Assembly: GCA_963735455.1 (NCBI GenBank) | Contig: CAVTKZ010000004.1 | Span: forward strand, 310,001-374,000 | Source of the DNA: Palsa-1033 sp963735455 | GTDB lineage: Bacteria > Chloroflexota > Limnocylindria > Limnocylindrales > CSP1-4 | Length of the DNA stretch: 64,000 bases | Direction of reading: 5' to 3' | In this document: positions 16,502 to 25,970 of the stretch, piece by piece | Numbering within the stretch: position 1 is the stretch's first letter | Layout: each line of letters begins with the position of its first letter | Program-made: the position numbers and the translations under genes | Notes under the pieces: model-generated | What the model saw: only the letters and a program-made list of their open reading frames with translations | Told to the model about the DNA's origin: nothing | Database searches by the model: none

Positions 16502-17341
16502 GTGAGAGTGATCGTGACCGGCGGCAGCGGCAAGGCCGGCCGCTGGACCGTCCAGCACCTCCGCCAGCAGGGCCACGACGTGCTCAACGTCGACGTCCGC
16601 CACGATGGCAGCGACTTCGGGCTGTGCATCGTGGCCGACCTGACCGACCCGGGCCAGGCGATCGAGCTGACCGCCGGCGCCGACGCGATCGTCCATCTCG
16701 CCGCGATCCCGGCCCCCGACCTGCGCTCGCCGGCGGAGACGTTCCGGATCAATGCCCTGTCGACCTACAACGTCTTTGCCGCGGCCGAGCTGAACCGCGT
16801 CGGCCGGGTGGTCTGGGCATCGAGCGAGACGGTCCTCGGCCTGCCCTTCGACACGCCACCATCCTTCGTCCCGATCGACGAGACGATCGAGGTCCGGCCG
16901 GAGACCTCCTACTCGTTGTCCAAGGTCGTCGGCGAAGCGATGGCCGTCCAGTTCAGCCGGCGGACCGGGATCCCGTTCGTGGGCCTGCGCATCTCGAACA
17001 TCATGGAACCGCCCGACTACGCCCGGTTCCCGAGCTGGCAGGACGACCCGTCGATCCGGCGCTGGAACCTGTGGGGCTATGTCGACGTGCGCGACGTCGC
17101 GCAGGCGATCGGCCGGGCATTGACCAGCACCGAGATCCGGGGCGCCGACGTGTGCATCCTGGCCGCGGCCGACACGGTGATGCTCCGGCCCAGCGCCGAG
17201 CTGCTGGCCGAGGTCTTCCCCGATGTGCCGGTCCGCCGGCCGATCGTCGGTCGCCAGACGCTCCTGTCGATCGACCGGGCCCAGCAGCTCCTGGGCTATC
17301 TGCCCGAGCACCGCTGGCAGGACGAGCTGGCGGGCAGCTGA
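16502..17341 (+). CDS. NAD(P)-dependent epimerase/dehydratase (extended SDR)
   Basis: A 279-aa extended SDR. The nucleotide-binding glycines are TGGSGKAG (residues 6-13), then HLAAIPAPD, ASSETVLG supplying the catalytic serine, and YSLSK supplying Tyr and Lys. WNLWGYVDVRDVAQAI near residue 185 is the usual substrate-domain segment. The family acts on nucleotide sugars or uronates. The short length and lone position resemble uronate-dehydrogenase or simple-epimerase types, but the substrate cannot be read from sequence. Confidence 0.88.
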   Translation: MRVIVTGGSGKAGRWTVQHLRQQGHDVLNVDVRHDGSDFGLCIVADLTDPGQAIELTAGADAIVHLAAIPAPDLRSPAETFRINALSTYNVFAAAELNRVGRVVWASSETVLGLPFDTPPSFVPIDETIEVRPETSYSLSKVVGEAMAVQFSRRTGIPFVGLRISNIMEPPDYARFPSWQDDPSIRRWNLWGYVDVRDVAQAIGRALTSTEIRGADVCILAAADTVMLRPSAELLAEVFPDVPVRRPIVGRQTLLSIDRAQQLLGYLPEHRWQDELAGS

Positions 17342-17518
17342 CCGAACCGTTCCGGGCGGCCCGGCCGTTTTGGATGAGTTGACGGGCCACTGTCCGTCAC
17401 CCGGGCCCATGGCCCGCAGGAAACCGACGGCCGGCTGACGGGCGTACCGGTGCTCGTGGGATGAGCGCCAGGCGGAGGAGCCGACGCCGACCACTCCGAC
17501 CATCCGAGGAGATCAACG

Positions 17519-18059
17519 ATGCATCAACCGTCCATCAGGACCACCGTCCGCAGCGTGGGCGGGCTGATCCTGGTCGCGATCCTCGCGGCCGCCTGCTCGT
17601 CGAGCGCCCACGACCGCGCCCGTGGCTTCCGTTGCGCCGCCCGCCGCTTCGACGCCGCCCGCGGCATCGACTCCCGCGGCATCGGCCCCGGCCGCCTCGG
17701 CCCCGGCCGCATCAGCCCCCGCGGCAGGTGGCGTCGTGGTCAACATGGCCACGACCGCCCTTGGCCCGGTCCTCGTCGGGCCGAACGGCCTGACCCTCTA
17801 CACCCACACCGGCGACTCGGCAACGGCCTCGACGTGCACCGGCGGCTGCGCGACCGCCTGGCCGCCGCTGGCCGTGCCGGCCGGTTCGAACGCCACCGGC
17901 GGAACCGGCGTCACCGGGACGTTCGCCACGTTGACCCGCGACGACGGCACGCTCCAGGTCACCTACAACGGCCTGCCGCTGTACGGCTGGAAGAACGATG
18001 CCAAGCCCGGTGACACCACCGGCCAGGGCGTCAACGGCTTCTCGGTCGCCAAGCCCTGA
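17519..18059 (+). CDS. COG4315-type secreted-repeat lipoprotein (frameshifted)
   Basis: About 179 aa. The N-terminus MHQPSIRTTVRSVGGLILVA leads to a lipobox-like ILAAACSSS. A Pro/Ala/Ser linker follows, then two copies of the Y-x4-D-type secreted repeat: GLTLYTHTGDS with CTGGCATAWPPL, and GLPLYGWKNDAKPGDTTGQG. An extra C near 17612 shifts the frame inside the linker. GAGGAG precedes the ATG. The family is exported and of unknown function. A hairpin terminator follows. Confidence 0.82.
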
Positions 18060-18096
18060 CCCGCGCCGGCCTCGTCCGGCAACCTGATCTTCCTGG

Positions 18097-18120
18097 AGCG
18101 CCGGCCGGCATGCCGGCGCT
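18097..18120. terminator. Hairpin terminator between convergent genes
   Basis: AGCGCCGGC (18097-18105) pairs with GCCGGCGCT (18112-18120) around a 6-nt loop, followed by TT. It separates the lipoprotein gene from the convergent SMP-30 gene. Confidence 0.6.
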
Positions 18121-19032
18121 TCAGTCTGTCAGGCCGCTGTCGTCGAAGCGGTGGGCGGGCAGGCCGGCCACGCCCGGACGGCAGCGGAAGACCCGGCCGG
18201 CCAGGGGCTGTGCGGCGTGCTCGGCGTCAGTCAGCTCGCTGAAGGCGGTCGTGATGTACAGCTCGCCGAAGTCGGGGCCGCCGAAAGCACAGCTCGTGAC
18301 GTGGCTGGCCGGGATCGGGACCCGCGCCTCGACCTGGCCCGAAGGCCCGTAGGCGACTAGTCCGAAGCCACCCCACAGAGCCAGCCACAGGCCGCCGGCC
18401 AGGTCAAGGGTCAGCCCGTCGGGCGCGCCCTCGGCCAGGGCCTGGGTCGCGAACGGCCGCCGGTTGCGCAGGCCCAGGCCGTCGGCCTGCAGGTCGAACC
18501 GGTCGATCCGCTGGGTCGGCGTATCGACGTAGAACATCGTCCGCCGGTCGGCGCTCCAGTCGAGCCCGTTCGAGATCGTGACGGGGTCGAGGGCCACGCT
18601 GACCCGAAGGTCCGGCTCGAGGCAGTACAGCGCTCCGGCGTCGGGGCGCTTGTCGTGGCCCATCGTGCCTGCCCAGAAGCGGCCCCACGGGTCGGCCTTG
18701 CCGTCATTCATCCGGATCGTCGGATCGGCCGGCTCGAGAGTCGCCAGGCGGCGGACCCGGCCGCCGGCCAGGTCGACCAGGACGAAGCCCGTGGCGACGG
18801 CGGCCACCAGGTTGCCCGAGCGGGTCGGCGCGATCGAGCCGATCATCTCGCCGACTGGGATCGTCCGGACCCGGCCCGTGGCCACGTCCAGGAGCTCGAT
18901 CAGGCCGTGCGGGATGTCGACCCAGGCGAGCTCGGCCCGGTCCTCGAGCCAGACCGGCGACTCACCCAGCTCCGACGGCGGTCGGTCCATCTCGACCAGC
19001 TCGGCCTGGATCTCGCGCACGGCGGGGCTCAT
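18121..19032 (-). CDS. SMP-30/gluconolactonase-family protein
   Basis: A 303-aa six-bladed propeller of the SMP-30/gluconolactonase/LRE family. Metal-site motifs are in place: GESPVW near residue 25, RMNDGKADPWGRFWAGTM near 108, ISNGLDWSAD near 145 and GAPDGLTLD near 195. Members hydrolyse sugar lactones to aldonic acids. The ATG has a leaderless promoter. With the dehydratase/dehydrogenase genes at 0.8-4.4 kb it may belong to the same sugar-oxidation route, but it is not in that operon. Confidence 0.9.
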   Translation of the reverse strand: MSPAVREIQAELVEMDRPPSELGESPVWLEDRAELAWVDIPHGLIELLDVATGRVRTIPVGEMIGSIAPTRSGNLVAAVATGFVLVDLAGGRVRRLATLEPADPTIRMNDGKADPWGRFWAGTMGHDKRPDAGALYCLEPDLRVSVALDPVTISNGLDWSADRRTMFYVDTPTQRIDRFDLQADGLGLRNRRPFATQALAEGAPDGLTLDLAGGLWLALWGGFGLVAYGPSGQVEARVPIPASHVTSCAFGGPDFGELYITTAFSELTDAEHAAQPLAGRVFRCRPGVAGLPAHRFDDSGLTD

Positions 19033-19039
19033 GGCGGGA

Positions 19040-19045
19040 ACTCTA
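19040..19045 (-). promoter_or_regulatory. Leaderless -10 of the SMP-30 gene
   Basis: TAGAGT on the minus strand, 7 nt before the ATG, with no Shine-Dalgarno. Confidence 0.5.
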
Positions 19046-19091
19046 GCCGAGCCCCGGCGGTGCGTGCCGGCAGCGGCTCAGGCGCCTGCCG

Positions 19092-21339
19092 TCAGGCCGA
19101 CCAGTCGCGGTCGACTGCGACCCGCTGGTCGAGGCTGACCGAGATCGATTCGCCCGGCCCCAGACGGATGGGCCAGAGCGCGACGAGCGCGCTGCCCTGG
19201 TAGATCCGCTCGAAGCCGAGCTCCGAATTGGAGATCGTCTCGATCGGCGACCAGCAGGCCCTGGCAGCCGGCTCGATCGAGGTCGTCAGCCGGATCCCGA
19301 TGAAGTCGTTGCCGCTGGCGATCCACCCGAGCGCGGGATGGTCACCCCGGCCGTCATGTGCGCTGCGCTCTCCGTCGACCTCGTACCAGGCGGCCGGGTT
19401 GGCCCCGCCGCCGAGGAGCATGACCGGCCACTCGATCGCCAGGTCGGCGGCGATCTCGCCCGAGCCATGGTTCTCGACCCGGACGACGAGCCCGATCGCC
19501 GGTGAGCGCCGCTCGCCGTCGAACTTGAAGCGCTTCTCGATCCCGAGGACCGCTGCGGAGCCGGCGAAGCTGGCCATCCGACGGAGGACGGCTCGAGCGT
19601 CGCCGAGCTCAGACACCTCGTATGGCCCGCTGTGCGCGTCGCTCAGCTCGGTCGCCCGCGCCTCCTCGAAGTCGAGCGCCGAGATCCCCGGCGGGAAGAG
19701 ATGGACGAGGCCCAGGCGGCGCTCGTAGGCGTCGTAGTGGAGATGGGCGACGAGGCCCGGCTCGCGGGCCCGGACGACGCTGTGGATCGACGGCGTCGAA
19801 CCGGCCGGCTGGCCGGCGTCGGGATTGAGGCCGGCGGCCAGGGCCGCGCTGCGCTCATCGGCCTCGAGCAGCCGGCCGTGGTAGGCCTCGGGCCGTCGGC
19901 GCAGGACGGCGGCCAGCGCGTGCCGGACCGGCCGGATGTCCCACGAGCCGATCCCGCCACCGTGGGCCGGATCGACGACCACGACCTGGCCGGGCGAGGT
20001 GACGAGGATCTCGTCGACTCCGTCGAGGTCGGTGTCCCGGCGCTCGATCCCGTCGACGGGCTGGCCGGCCTGCCGGCCGGCGGCATCGGCCAGGTCCTCG
20101 GCCGCGATCAGGTGCTGGTACGTCGCCAGGCGCATGTGGGTGATGTAGATCCCGCCGAAGACCCCATGCCAGTAGCAGTCGTTGCTCTGGCCCTGGAACA
20201 GCTCCGAGCGCGCCAGGTCCAGCCTCCGGCCGGCGCCGGCCGCTCCGCCTGCATTGGGCGCGTCGGGGCGGGCGAGGGCCTCGACCTTGGCCGATGCCCG
20301 GAGCATCTGCTTGTGGAGCTCGTTGATCTCGCGGTACTTGACCTGGAAGTTGCGCCAGAAGCCGCCCCGCAGCCAGCGGACCTCGGCGGAGCCTTCGCGC
20401 TCGGCCCGCTCGAGCGCGCGCTCGAAGGCCTGGCCCTCGGCCGGGGGCAGGGCCCAGATGCCCATCTCGGCGTACGACGAAGTCGGGATGTAGACGCGCC
20501 CGATCGGCCGTTCTCGGTCGAGCCATTCGCTGGGCGTCACCAGCTCGAGCCAGGCCGCATGCTCGGCCAGCGCCGCGAAGAACCGGTCGACCCACTGGCC
20601 CGGCGCCCAGCAGTGCTCGAAGGTCTGCGGCCAGGCCCCGAACTTCTCGCCGTCGTCGCCCATGACCCCGAGCAGGCCGCCGCCGTCGGTGGCGCGCTGG
20701 CGCAGCTCGTCGATCGCCTGCTCGACGGTCCCGAACGGCATCCGGTAGCGGAGGGCCATGGCCGAGGCGAAGACGCTCAGACGGCGGCCCTGGTCATCGG
20801 TCGTGAACGAGCCCCACAGCCGCGACTCATCGACCGAGGCAGCCCGCAGGTGGGCGTCGTCGACGACGGTCCACTGGTAGCCCGCGTCGACCAGGCTGAC
20901 CGGCGCATCGGGTTCCCAGACCCGCTCGGCGAGCCAGGCACCGCGCGGGCGGCGCCCGCCGATCGCCTCGATCCGATCGGCCATCAGGACCAGCTGGGCC
21001 AGCCGGTCGCGTTCGGGCAGGGCGGCCAGGATCGGCTCGTACAAGCCGCCGCCGAGGAGCTCCACCCGGCCGGCGGCGACCAGCCGGCCGACCCGGGCCA
21101 GGAACTCCGGTCGCTCGGCGGCGAACCAGTCCAGGAGCGGGCCGGAGTAGTGGAGCGCCAGCCGGACATGGGGGTGGCGCTCGAGGGCCCCGATCAGGGG
21201 CTCGTAGGCGTGCTCGTAGGCATCGGCGATCACCCAGCCGAAGTTGCCGACCGGCTGGTGATTGTGGAGGACCAGGGCGAACGAGACGCGGGCTGCCAGG
21301 CGGGGGACTCCTCGGGCGATGGCGGACGCCTGCCATCAT
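19092..21339 (-). CDS. Glycoside hydrolase family 57 (alpha-amylase/4-alpha-glucanotransferase-like)
   Basis: About 748 aa. After the start the protein reads VSFALVLHNHQPVGNFGWVI, the GH57 N-terminal signature. WLAERVWEPD follows near residue 145, and GVMGDDGEKFGAWP near 235 supplies the aspartate general acid. The C-terminal half has the all-beta DUF1925/DUF1926-type domains of GH57 glucanotransferases. The ATG at 21337-21339 is reached only if one C is removed from the CCCCC run near 21304; the open frame alone begins inside the domain. It probably acts on alpha-glucans, for example storage glycogen. Confidence 0.85.
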
Positions 21340-21471
21340 GACCGGATCGCGCCCGGACCGGCCACGCCGGATCGTGACGACCCGCCAGGATTCCGCCAAC
21401 CGGCGAGGGCTCCGAAGCATCAGACCTCAGGAAACACTTCATAGGGAGCGGAGTGGTGGACATGCAGCCTC

Positions 21472-21588
21472 GTGCATCTCTGGCCGGCGGCCGGCGAGGA
21501 GCTGGTCCTCGACCCCTCGGGCAAGGCCGCCTATCTCGCATTCTTCAAGTGGGACTACATCCGCAAGGTCGCGTTGCCGGGCCAGTGA
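21472..21588 (+). pseudogene. 38-aa ORF, possible gene remnant
   Basis: From a GTG at 21472 the frame reads VHLWPAAGEELVLDPSG, then KAAYLAFFKWDYIRKVALPG and TGA. The composition is protein-like but there is no clear Shine-Dalgarno and the frame is closed just upstream (TAG). It may be the 3' end of a lost gene or a small real gene. The rest of 21340-21623 holds only the sigma-gene promoter. Confidence 0.3.
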
Positions 21589-21593
21589 CGGGC

Positions 21594-21599
21594 TAGCCT
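21594..21599 (+). promoter_or_regulatory. -10 hexamer of the first ECF sigma operon
   Basis: TAGCCT, about 25 nt before the first possible ATG (21624). This would give a short leader. Confidence 0.35.
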
Positions 21600-21623
21600 G
21601 TCCACGATCGAGGCCAGTCCCCG

Positions 21624-22223
21624 ATGGAGCTCGGAGGGTCGATGGCAGGGCGGATCGAGCGATCCACCGGCGCACCGGAGCACGAGCTCCTGCGGCTCGC
21701 CGCGACCGGAAATCGGGACGCGTTCGATGCCCTGATCCGGCCGCGTCTCGACCGTCTCTACCGCCTGGCGTACGCGATCACCCGAAGCGAGTCCGATGCT
21801 CGCGACGCGACGCAGGACGCCTGCGTCCTCGCGTGGCGGGAGGTAGGCCGCCTGCGCGATGCCGCCAAGTTCGATCCCTGGCTCAGCCAGATCGCGGTCA
21901 ACGCCGCTCGCGGGCTCGTTCGCCGGACAAGCCGGACGCGCGTTCGGGAGCTGTCCGTCGAGGCCAGCCAGGAGGTTGCCGGCGATCGGGCGGATCCGGC
22001 GGTCCGGGCCGAGACTGACTCGATGGCCGATTCCGACGCCATCCAGCGGGCCTTCCTCCGGCTCGACGCCGGGACCAGGACGTTGCTGATCCTGCACTAC
22101 GTCGAAGAACGCCCGGTCGCCGAGATCGCCCGCCTGACCGGCGCACCCGTGGGCACCGTGAAATGGAGGCTCTCGAATGCCCGGCGGGCGCTCGAGAAGG
22201 CGCTGCAGGTGGAAGAGCGATGA
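21624..22223 (+). CDS. ECF-type RNA polymerase sigma factor
   Basis: A 199-aa sigma-70 family protein with region 2 (LLRLAATGNRDAFDALIRPR, then TQDACVLAWREVGRLRD) and region 4 (LILHYVEERPVAEIARLTGA, then VGTVKWRLSNARRALEKAL). There is no region 3, as expected for ECF factors. An in-frame ATG at 21642, just after GGAGGG, is an equally good start. The stop overlaps the ATG of the next gene (ATGA), the usual arrangement with a cognate anti-sigma factor. Confidence 0.9.
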   Translation: MELGGSMAGRIERSTGAPEHELLRLAATGNRDAFDALIRPRLDRLYRLAYAITRSESDARDATQDACVLAWREVGRLRDAAKFDPWLSQIAVNAARGLVRRTSRTRVRELSVEASQEVAGDRADPAVRAETDSMADSDAIQRAFLRLDAGTRTLLILHYVEERPVAEIARLTGAPVGTVKWRLSNARRALEKALQVEER

Positions 22224-23593
22224 GCACGGCCATGCACCTGACCGACGACGCCATTCGCGCCGCCCTGACCCCCGACCGCGACATCCAGGCGCCGGCCGGG
22301 CTGGCATCCGGGATTCGGGTCGCGATCGATGCGACGCCACAGCGTGCCGCTCGGCCCGGTTGGTGGCCATCCTCGCGCCGCACGGTCCTGCTGCTCCAGC
22401 TCGTTGTCGTCGCCCTCCTGCTCCTTGCGTTGATCGCCGGGCTGGTGCTGATCGGCTCGCACCCACCGGTGACGGTCAGCCCGCCCTTCGTGGCGACGTA
22501 CCACGGCGGACCGGATCGGGCAGGCCTGATGCCCGGCCCGGGTCCTGCAGGTGAGCCGGTCAAGGCCTGGGAGAGGTCGGCTCCGGGTGCCTTCGGACCG
22601 GGATCGCCGGCCGTCGTCGATGGGGTCGTCTACGTGGCCGATGAATCCGGAACGGTCTCAACGTTCGACGAGCGGACCGGCGACCCTGGCTGGGCGCACA
22701 ACGTCGGCTCGCCGATCAACAGTGGGGCGGCCGTCGACGGCGACCTCGTGCTCGTTGGGGCGACAGATGGGAGCGAGTCCGCGCTGTCCATCCTCCAGAA
22801 GGGGACGCCCCAGTGGCACGTTCAAACCGGCGGGGCGATCAACTCGTCGGCCGTCGCCCTCGACGGGCTTGTCTACTTCGGCAGCCTGGATGGGAAGCTC
22901 TATGCGATCGATGAGGCCACCGGCGAGGCCCACTGGCCGGCGGTCCCGACCGGCGGCGCAATCAGCCGGGCCGTCGCCGAGGCGGCCGGGATCCTCTACG
23001 TCGGGTCGGGTGGCCCCACGGCCGGCGCGGCCGGCACGCTGGGAGCCTATGACGCCGCGACAGGACGAGCGCTCTGGACGCGACAGCTTGATCCCGGCAA
23101 TGCCTCCTCGCCGACTGTCGCCGGCGGACGCGTCTACGTGTCGACCGGGCTCGATTCCGGCACGCCGGGAGCGCATGGCCTGTTCGCCTTCGACGCCAGG
23201 ACCGGCAGTCCGACGTGGGCCGCGCCGTTCCGGGTCCCCAGCGGCAAGATCGTGCTGATCGCCGCCGCGACGGAATCGACCGTCTACGCGGTGGCGGACG
23301 ACGGGTTCGCCTACGCCATCGACGCCGCGACCGGACAGGAGACCTGGTCCCACCTGATTCACGCCTCGCAGTCGCCGTCGGGCGCCTACGTCGACAACGT
23401 CCTGTACCTGACCAGCGACGACCGGAACGTCTATGCCCTGGCCATGGCGACCGGCGCCGAGCGCTGGACGCGTCCGTTCGCCGTGACCGGCGTTCCCGAC
23501 GCACCAACGGTCATCGACGGCCGCATCTTCGTCGCCACGAGCCTGGGCAAGGTGGTCAGCATTGGCGGCTCGAACGCGGTCCCCAGTCCCTGA
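22220..23593 (+). CDS. Membrane-anchored PQQ-like beta-propeller, putative anti-sigma/sensor
   Basis: A 457-aa protein. A cytoplasmic N-terminus of ~72 residues (MSTAMHLTDDAIRAALTPDR) leads to one membrane helix (residues ~74-96, VLLLQLVVVALLLLALIAGL). An extracellular propeller with repeated G-x-x-Y/V-A-x-D-x-x-T-G-x-x-x-W units follows (for example KLYAIDEATGEAHW, FAYAIDAATGQETW). The coupled ECF sigma gene upstream and the single-helix topology suggest an anti-sigma factor sensing the cell exterior. No zinc-finger anti-sigma motif is visible, so the role is inferred from context. Confidence 0.75.
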   Translation: MSTAMHLTDDAIRAALTPDRDIQAPAGLASGIRVAIDATPQRAARPGWWPSSRRTVLLLQLVVVALLLLALIAGLVLIGSHPPVTVSPPFVATYHGGPDRAGLMPGPGPAGEPVKAWERSAPGAFGPGSPAVVDGVVYVADESGTVSTFDERTGDPGWAHNVGSPINSGAAVDGDLVLVGATDGSESALSILQKGTPQWHVQTGGAINSSAVALDGLVYFGSLDGKLYAIDEATGEAHWPAVPTGGAISRAVAEAAGILYVGSGGPTAGAAGTLGAYDAATGRALWTRQLDPGNASSPTVAGGRVYVSTGLDSGTPGAHGLFAFDARTGSPTWAAPFRVPSGKIVLIAAATESTVYAVADDGFAYAIDAATGQETWSHLIHASQSPSGAYVDNVLYLTSDDRNVYALAMATGAERWTRPFAVTGVPDAPTVIDGRIFVATSLGKVVSIGGSNAVPSP

Positions 23594-23800
23594 GCGTGAC
23601 ACCCTTCGGGCTGGATCCGCCGCCTTCGAGCGGCCGTTCCCGCTAGGATGGGGAACGCTCTGGGTGGCGCCGGTGAAGGAATCTTGATCGAGCGACCACC
23701 CCGGATGAATGGGCCGGCCCCGAGGATAGAGTTCAGTGGAGAGATCGCCTGCCGGTCAGCCCATGACCCGCGCGGAGCGAATTGAGTGGATGAGGGAAGA

Positions 23801-24952
23801 ATGACCAGAACGCGCCTGGCCGCGCTCCTGCTATCGGCCGGCCTGCTGTTGATCACGACCATCTCGCCGGTCGCGGCGGCCACGGCCTTCAACGTGACGA
23901 CGCCCTACCCGTCGGTCACCATCCAGCCGGGCAACACGGTCACGTTCTCCCTCGACGTCGCGGTACCCCACCCGGAGCGAGTCGGCTTCGCGGTCTCCGG
24001 GACGCCCACCGGCTGGACGGCCTACGTCCGGGGTGGCGGCAACATCGTCAGTGCGATCTACGCCGGGGGTACCACCGCGGCGTCGGTCGAGCTGTCGGTG
24101 GTCGTCCCCCAGACCGCCACACCGGGCACCTCGACGATCACGATCACGGCCACCTCCGAGCAGGGCACCCGAACCCTGCCGGTGGAGGTCATCGTCCTGG
24201 GTGAATCCGGCGGTGCGATCACCCTGACCACGGACTTCCCACAGCTGTCGGGCTCCCCGAGCAGCACCTTCACCTACAGCGTGACCCTGGCCAACACGGG
24301 CACCCAGAAGGAGACCTACACCCTGACCGGGCAGGGTCCCGATGGCTGGACCGTGTCGGTCCACCCGTCGAGCAACGCCCAGGCGCTGACCGACACGGTC
24401 GATGGCGGCGCCACCGACACGCTCAGCGTGACCGCCCAGCCGCCGTCGTCGACGCCGGCCGGGTCGTATCCCCTCCAGATCACGGCCGCGTCGGGTGGCC
24501 AGTCGGCCAACGTCGCCCTCGAAGCCGACGTGACCGGGACCCCCGCGCTCACCCTCGGCACCCCGAACCAGGTCCTCAACGCCGATGTCACGGCCGGCTC
24601 CACAGGCACGATCGCCCTGCTGGTGACCAACACCGGCACGACGGTCCTCCAGAACGTGACGATCACGGCCTCCTCGCCCACCGGCTGGACCGCGACCTTC
24701 GCCCCGACCTCGGTGGCGACCATCCAGCCCAACACGTCGACCACGGTCACGGCCACGGTCAAGCCGTCGAGCGACGCGCTGGCCGGTGACTACGACATCA
24801 CGTTCACGGCCACGGCCGGCAGCACGACCGCCACGGTCGACATCCGGACGACGGTCCAGACCTCGCCCGTGTGGGGCTTCATCGGGATCGCCCTGATCGT
24901 CCTGGTGATCATCGGCCTGCTGTGGGTCTTCCGCCGCTTTGGTCGGCGCTGA
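23801..24952 (+). CDS. NEW3-domain secreted/membrane protein, ABC partner
   Basis: A 383-aa protein with a signal peptide (TRTRLAALLLSAGLLLITTI). About three immunoglobulin-like NEW3 (NPCBM-associated) repeats follow, marked by GTPTGWTAYV, GPDGWTVSV and SPTGWTATFAP. A C-terminal membrane helix (GFIGIALIVLVIIGLLWVF) ends in a basic RRFGRR tail. GAGGGA lies before the ATG. Its stop overlaps the ATPase start, so it is translated with the ABC transporter and is probably its external partner. The 23594-23800 leader has a candidate -10 TAGGAT at 23644-23649. Confidence 0.8.
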   Translation: MTRTRLAALLLSAGLLLITTISPVAAATAFNVTTPYPSVTIQPGNTVTFSLDVAVPHPERVGFAVSGTPTGWTAYVRGGGNIVSAIYAGGTTAASVELSVVVPQTATPGTSTITITATSEQGTRTLPVEVIVLGESGGAITLTTDFPQLSGSPSSTFTYSVTLANTGTQKETYTLTGQGPDGWTVSVHPSSNAQALTDTVDGGATDTLSVTAQPPSSTPAGSYPLQITAASGGQSANVALEADVTGTPALTLGTPNQVLNADVTAGSTGTIALLVTNTGTTVLQNVTITASSPTGWTATFAPTSVATIQPNTSTTVTATVKPSSDALAGDYDITFTATAGSTTATVDIRTTVQTSPVWGFIGIALIVLVIIGLLWVFRRFGRR

Positions 24953-25970
24953 TGGCCCGTAAACGCGCTCGCGTCGGGCGAGCCGCGTCGTCGACGGAGG
25001 CCGGCCACGAGGTCGCGATCCAGACCTATCGCCTGACCAAGGCATATGGCGAGCTGGTCGCGGTCGACAACCTCAACCTGACGATCCGGGCCGGCGAGGT
25101 GTTCGGCCTGCTGGGCCCCAACGGCGCCGGCAAGACAACCACGATCCTGATGCTCCTGGGGCTGTCCGAGCCGACCAGCGGACGGGCCGAGGTGGTCGGC
25201 TTCGACCCGACCCGCCAGCCACTTGAGGTCAAGCGTCGGGTGGGCTACCTGCCCGACGACGTCGGCTTCTACGGCGGGCTGTCGGGCCGCCAGAACCTGC
25301 GCTACACGGCCGCCCTCAACGGCCTCGGCCGGAGCGAGGCCGACGAGCGGATCGGCGGCCTGCTCGAGCAGGTCGGCCTTTCCCGCTCCGCCGACCGGCC
25401 GGTCGAGGAGTATTCGCGGGGCATGCGCCAGCGCCTCGGGCTGGCCGACGCACTGGTCAAGGATCCCTCGATCGTGATCCTCGACGAGCCGACCGCATCG
25501 ATCGACCCGGCCGGCGTGACCGACGTCCTGGCGATCATCGAGGGCCTCGCCCGCGACCATGGCGTCACGGTCCTCCTGTCGAGCCACCTCCTCCACCAGG
25601 TCCACCAGATCTGCGACCGGGTGGCGATCTTCAACCGGGGCCGGATCCTGGCCCAGGGCAAGATGGCCGACCTGGCCGAGTCGCTGTCGGGCGACCAGCT
25701 CGAGCTGGAGGTCGGGCCTCGACGGTCCGGCCGACCAGGTCGAGGCGGCCTTGCGAGCCGTGCCCGGCGTGGTCACGGTGATCCGCGACGCGCACGACCC
25801 GCAGCTCTGGCGGGTGACCGGCCCGCAGTCGATCCGCAACCACATCGCCGCCGACCTGGCCGCCCGGGGGATGGGCGTCCGCCAGCCTGCGCCGGGTCGG
25901 CGACGAGCTCGACGAGATCTACCTGCGCTACTTCGAGCGCGACGAGGGCGACCGTGGCCACGCAGCCTGA
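24952..25970 (+). CDS. ABC-2 type transporter ATP-binding protein (two frameshifts)
   Basis: About 338 aa when repaired. Walker A GPNGAGKTTT lies near residue 58, signature YSRGMRQRLGLADALV near 157, Walker B IVILDEPTASIDP near 175, and the switch histidine in LLSSHLLHQVHQ. Extra bases near 25717 and 25889 move the frame twice in the C-terminal part, which otherwise continues LDGPADQVEAALRAVPGVV and ends LRRVGDELDEIYLRYFERDE. It overlaps the NEW3 gene upstream and the permease downstream. Confidence 0.88.
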
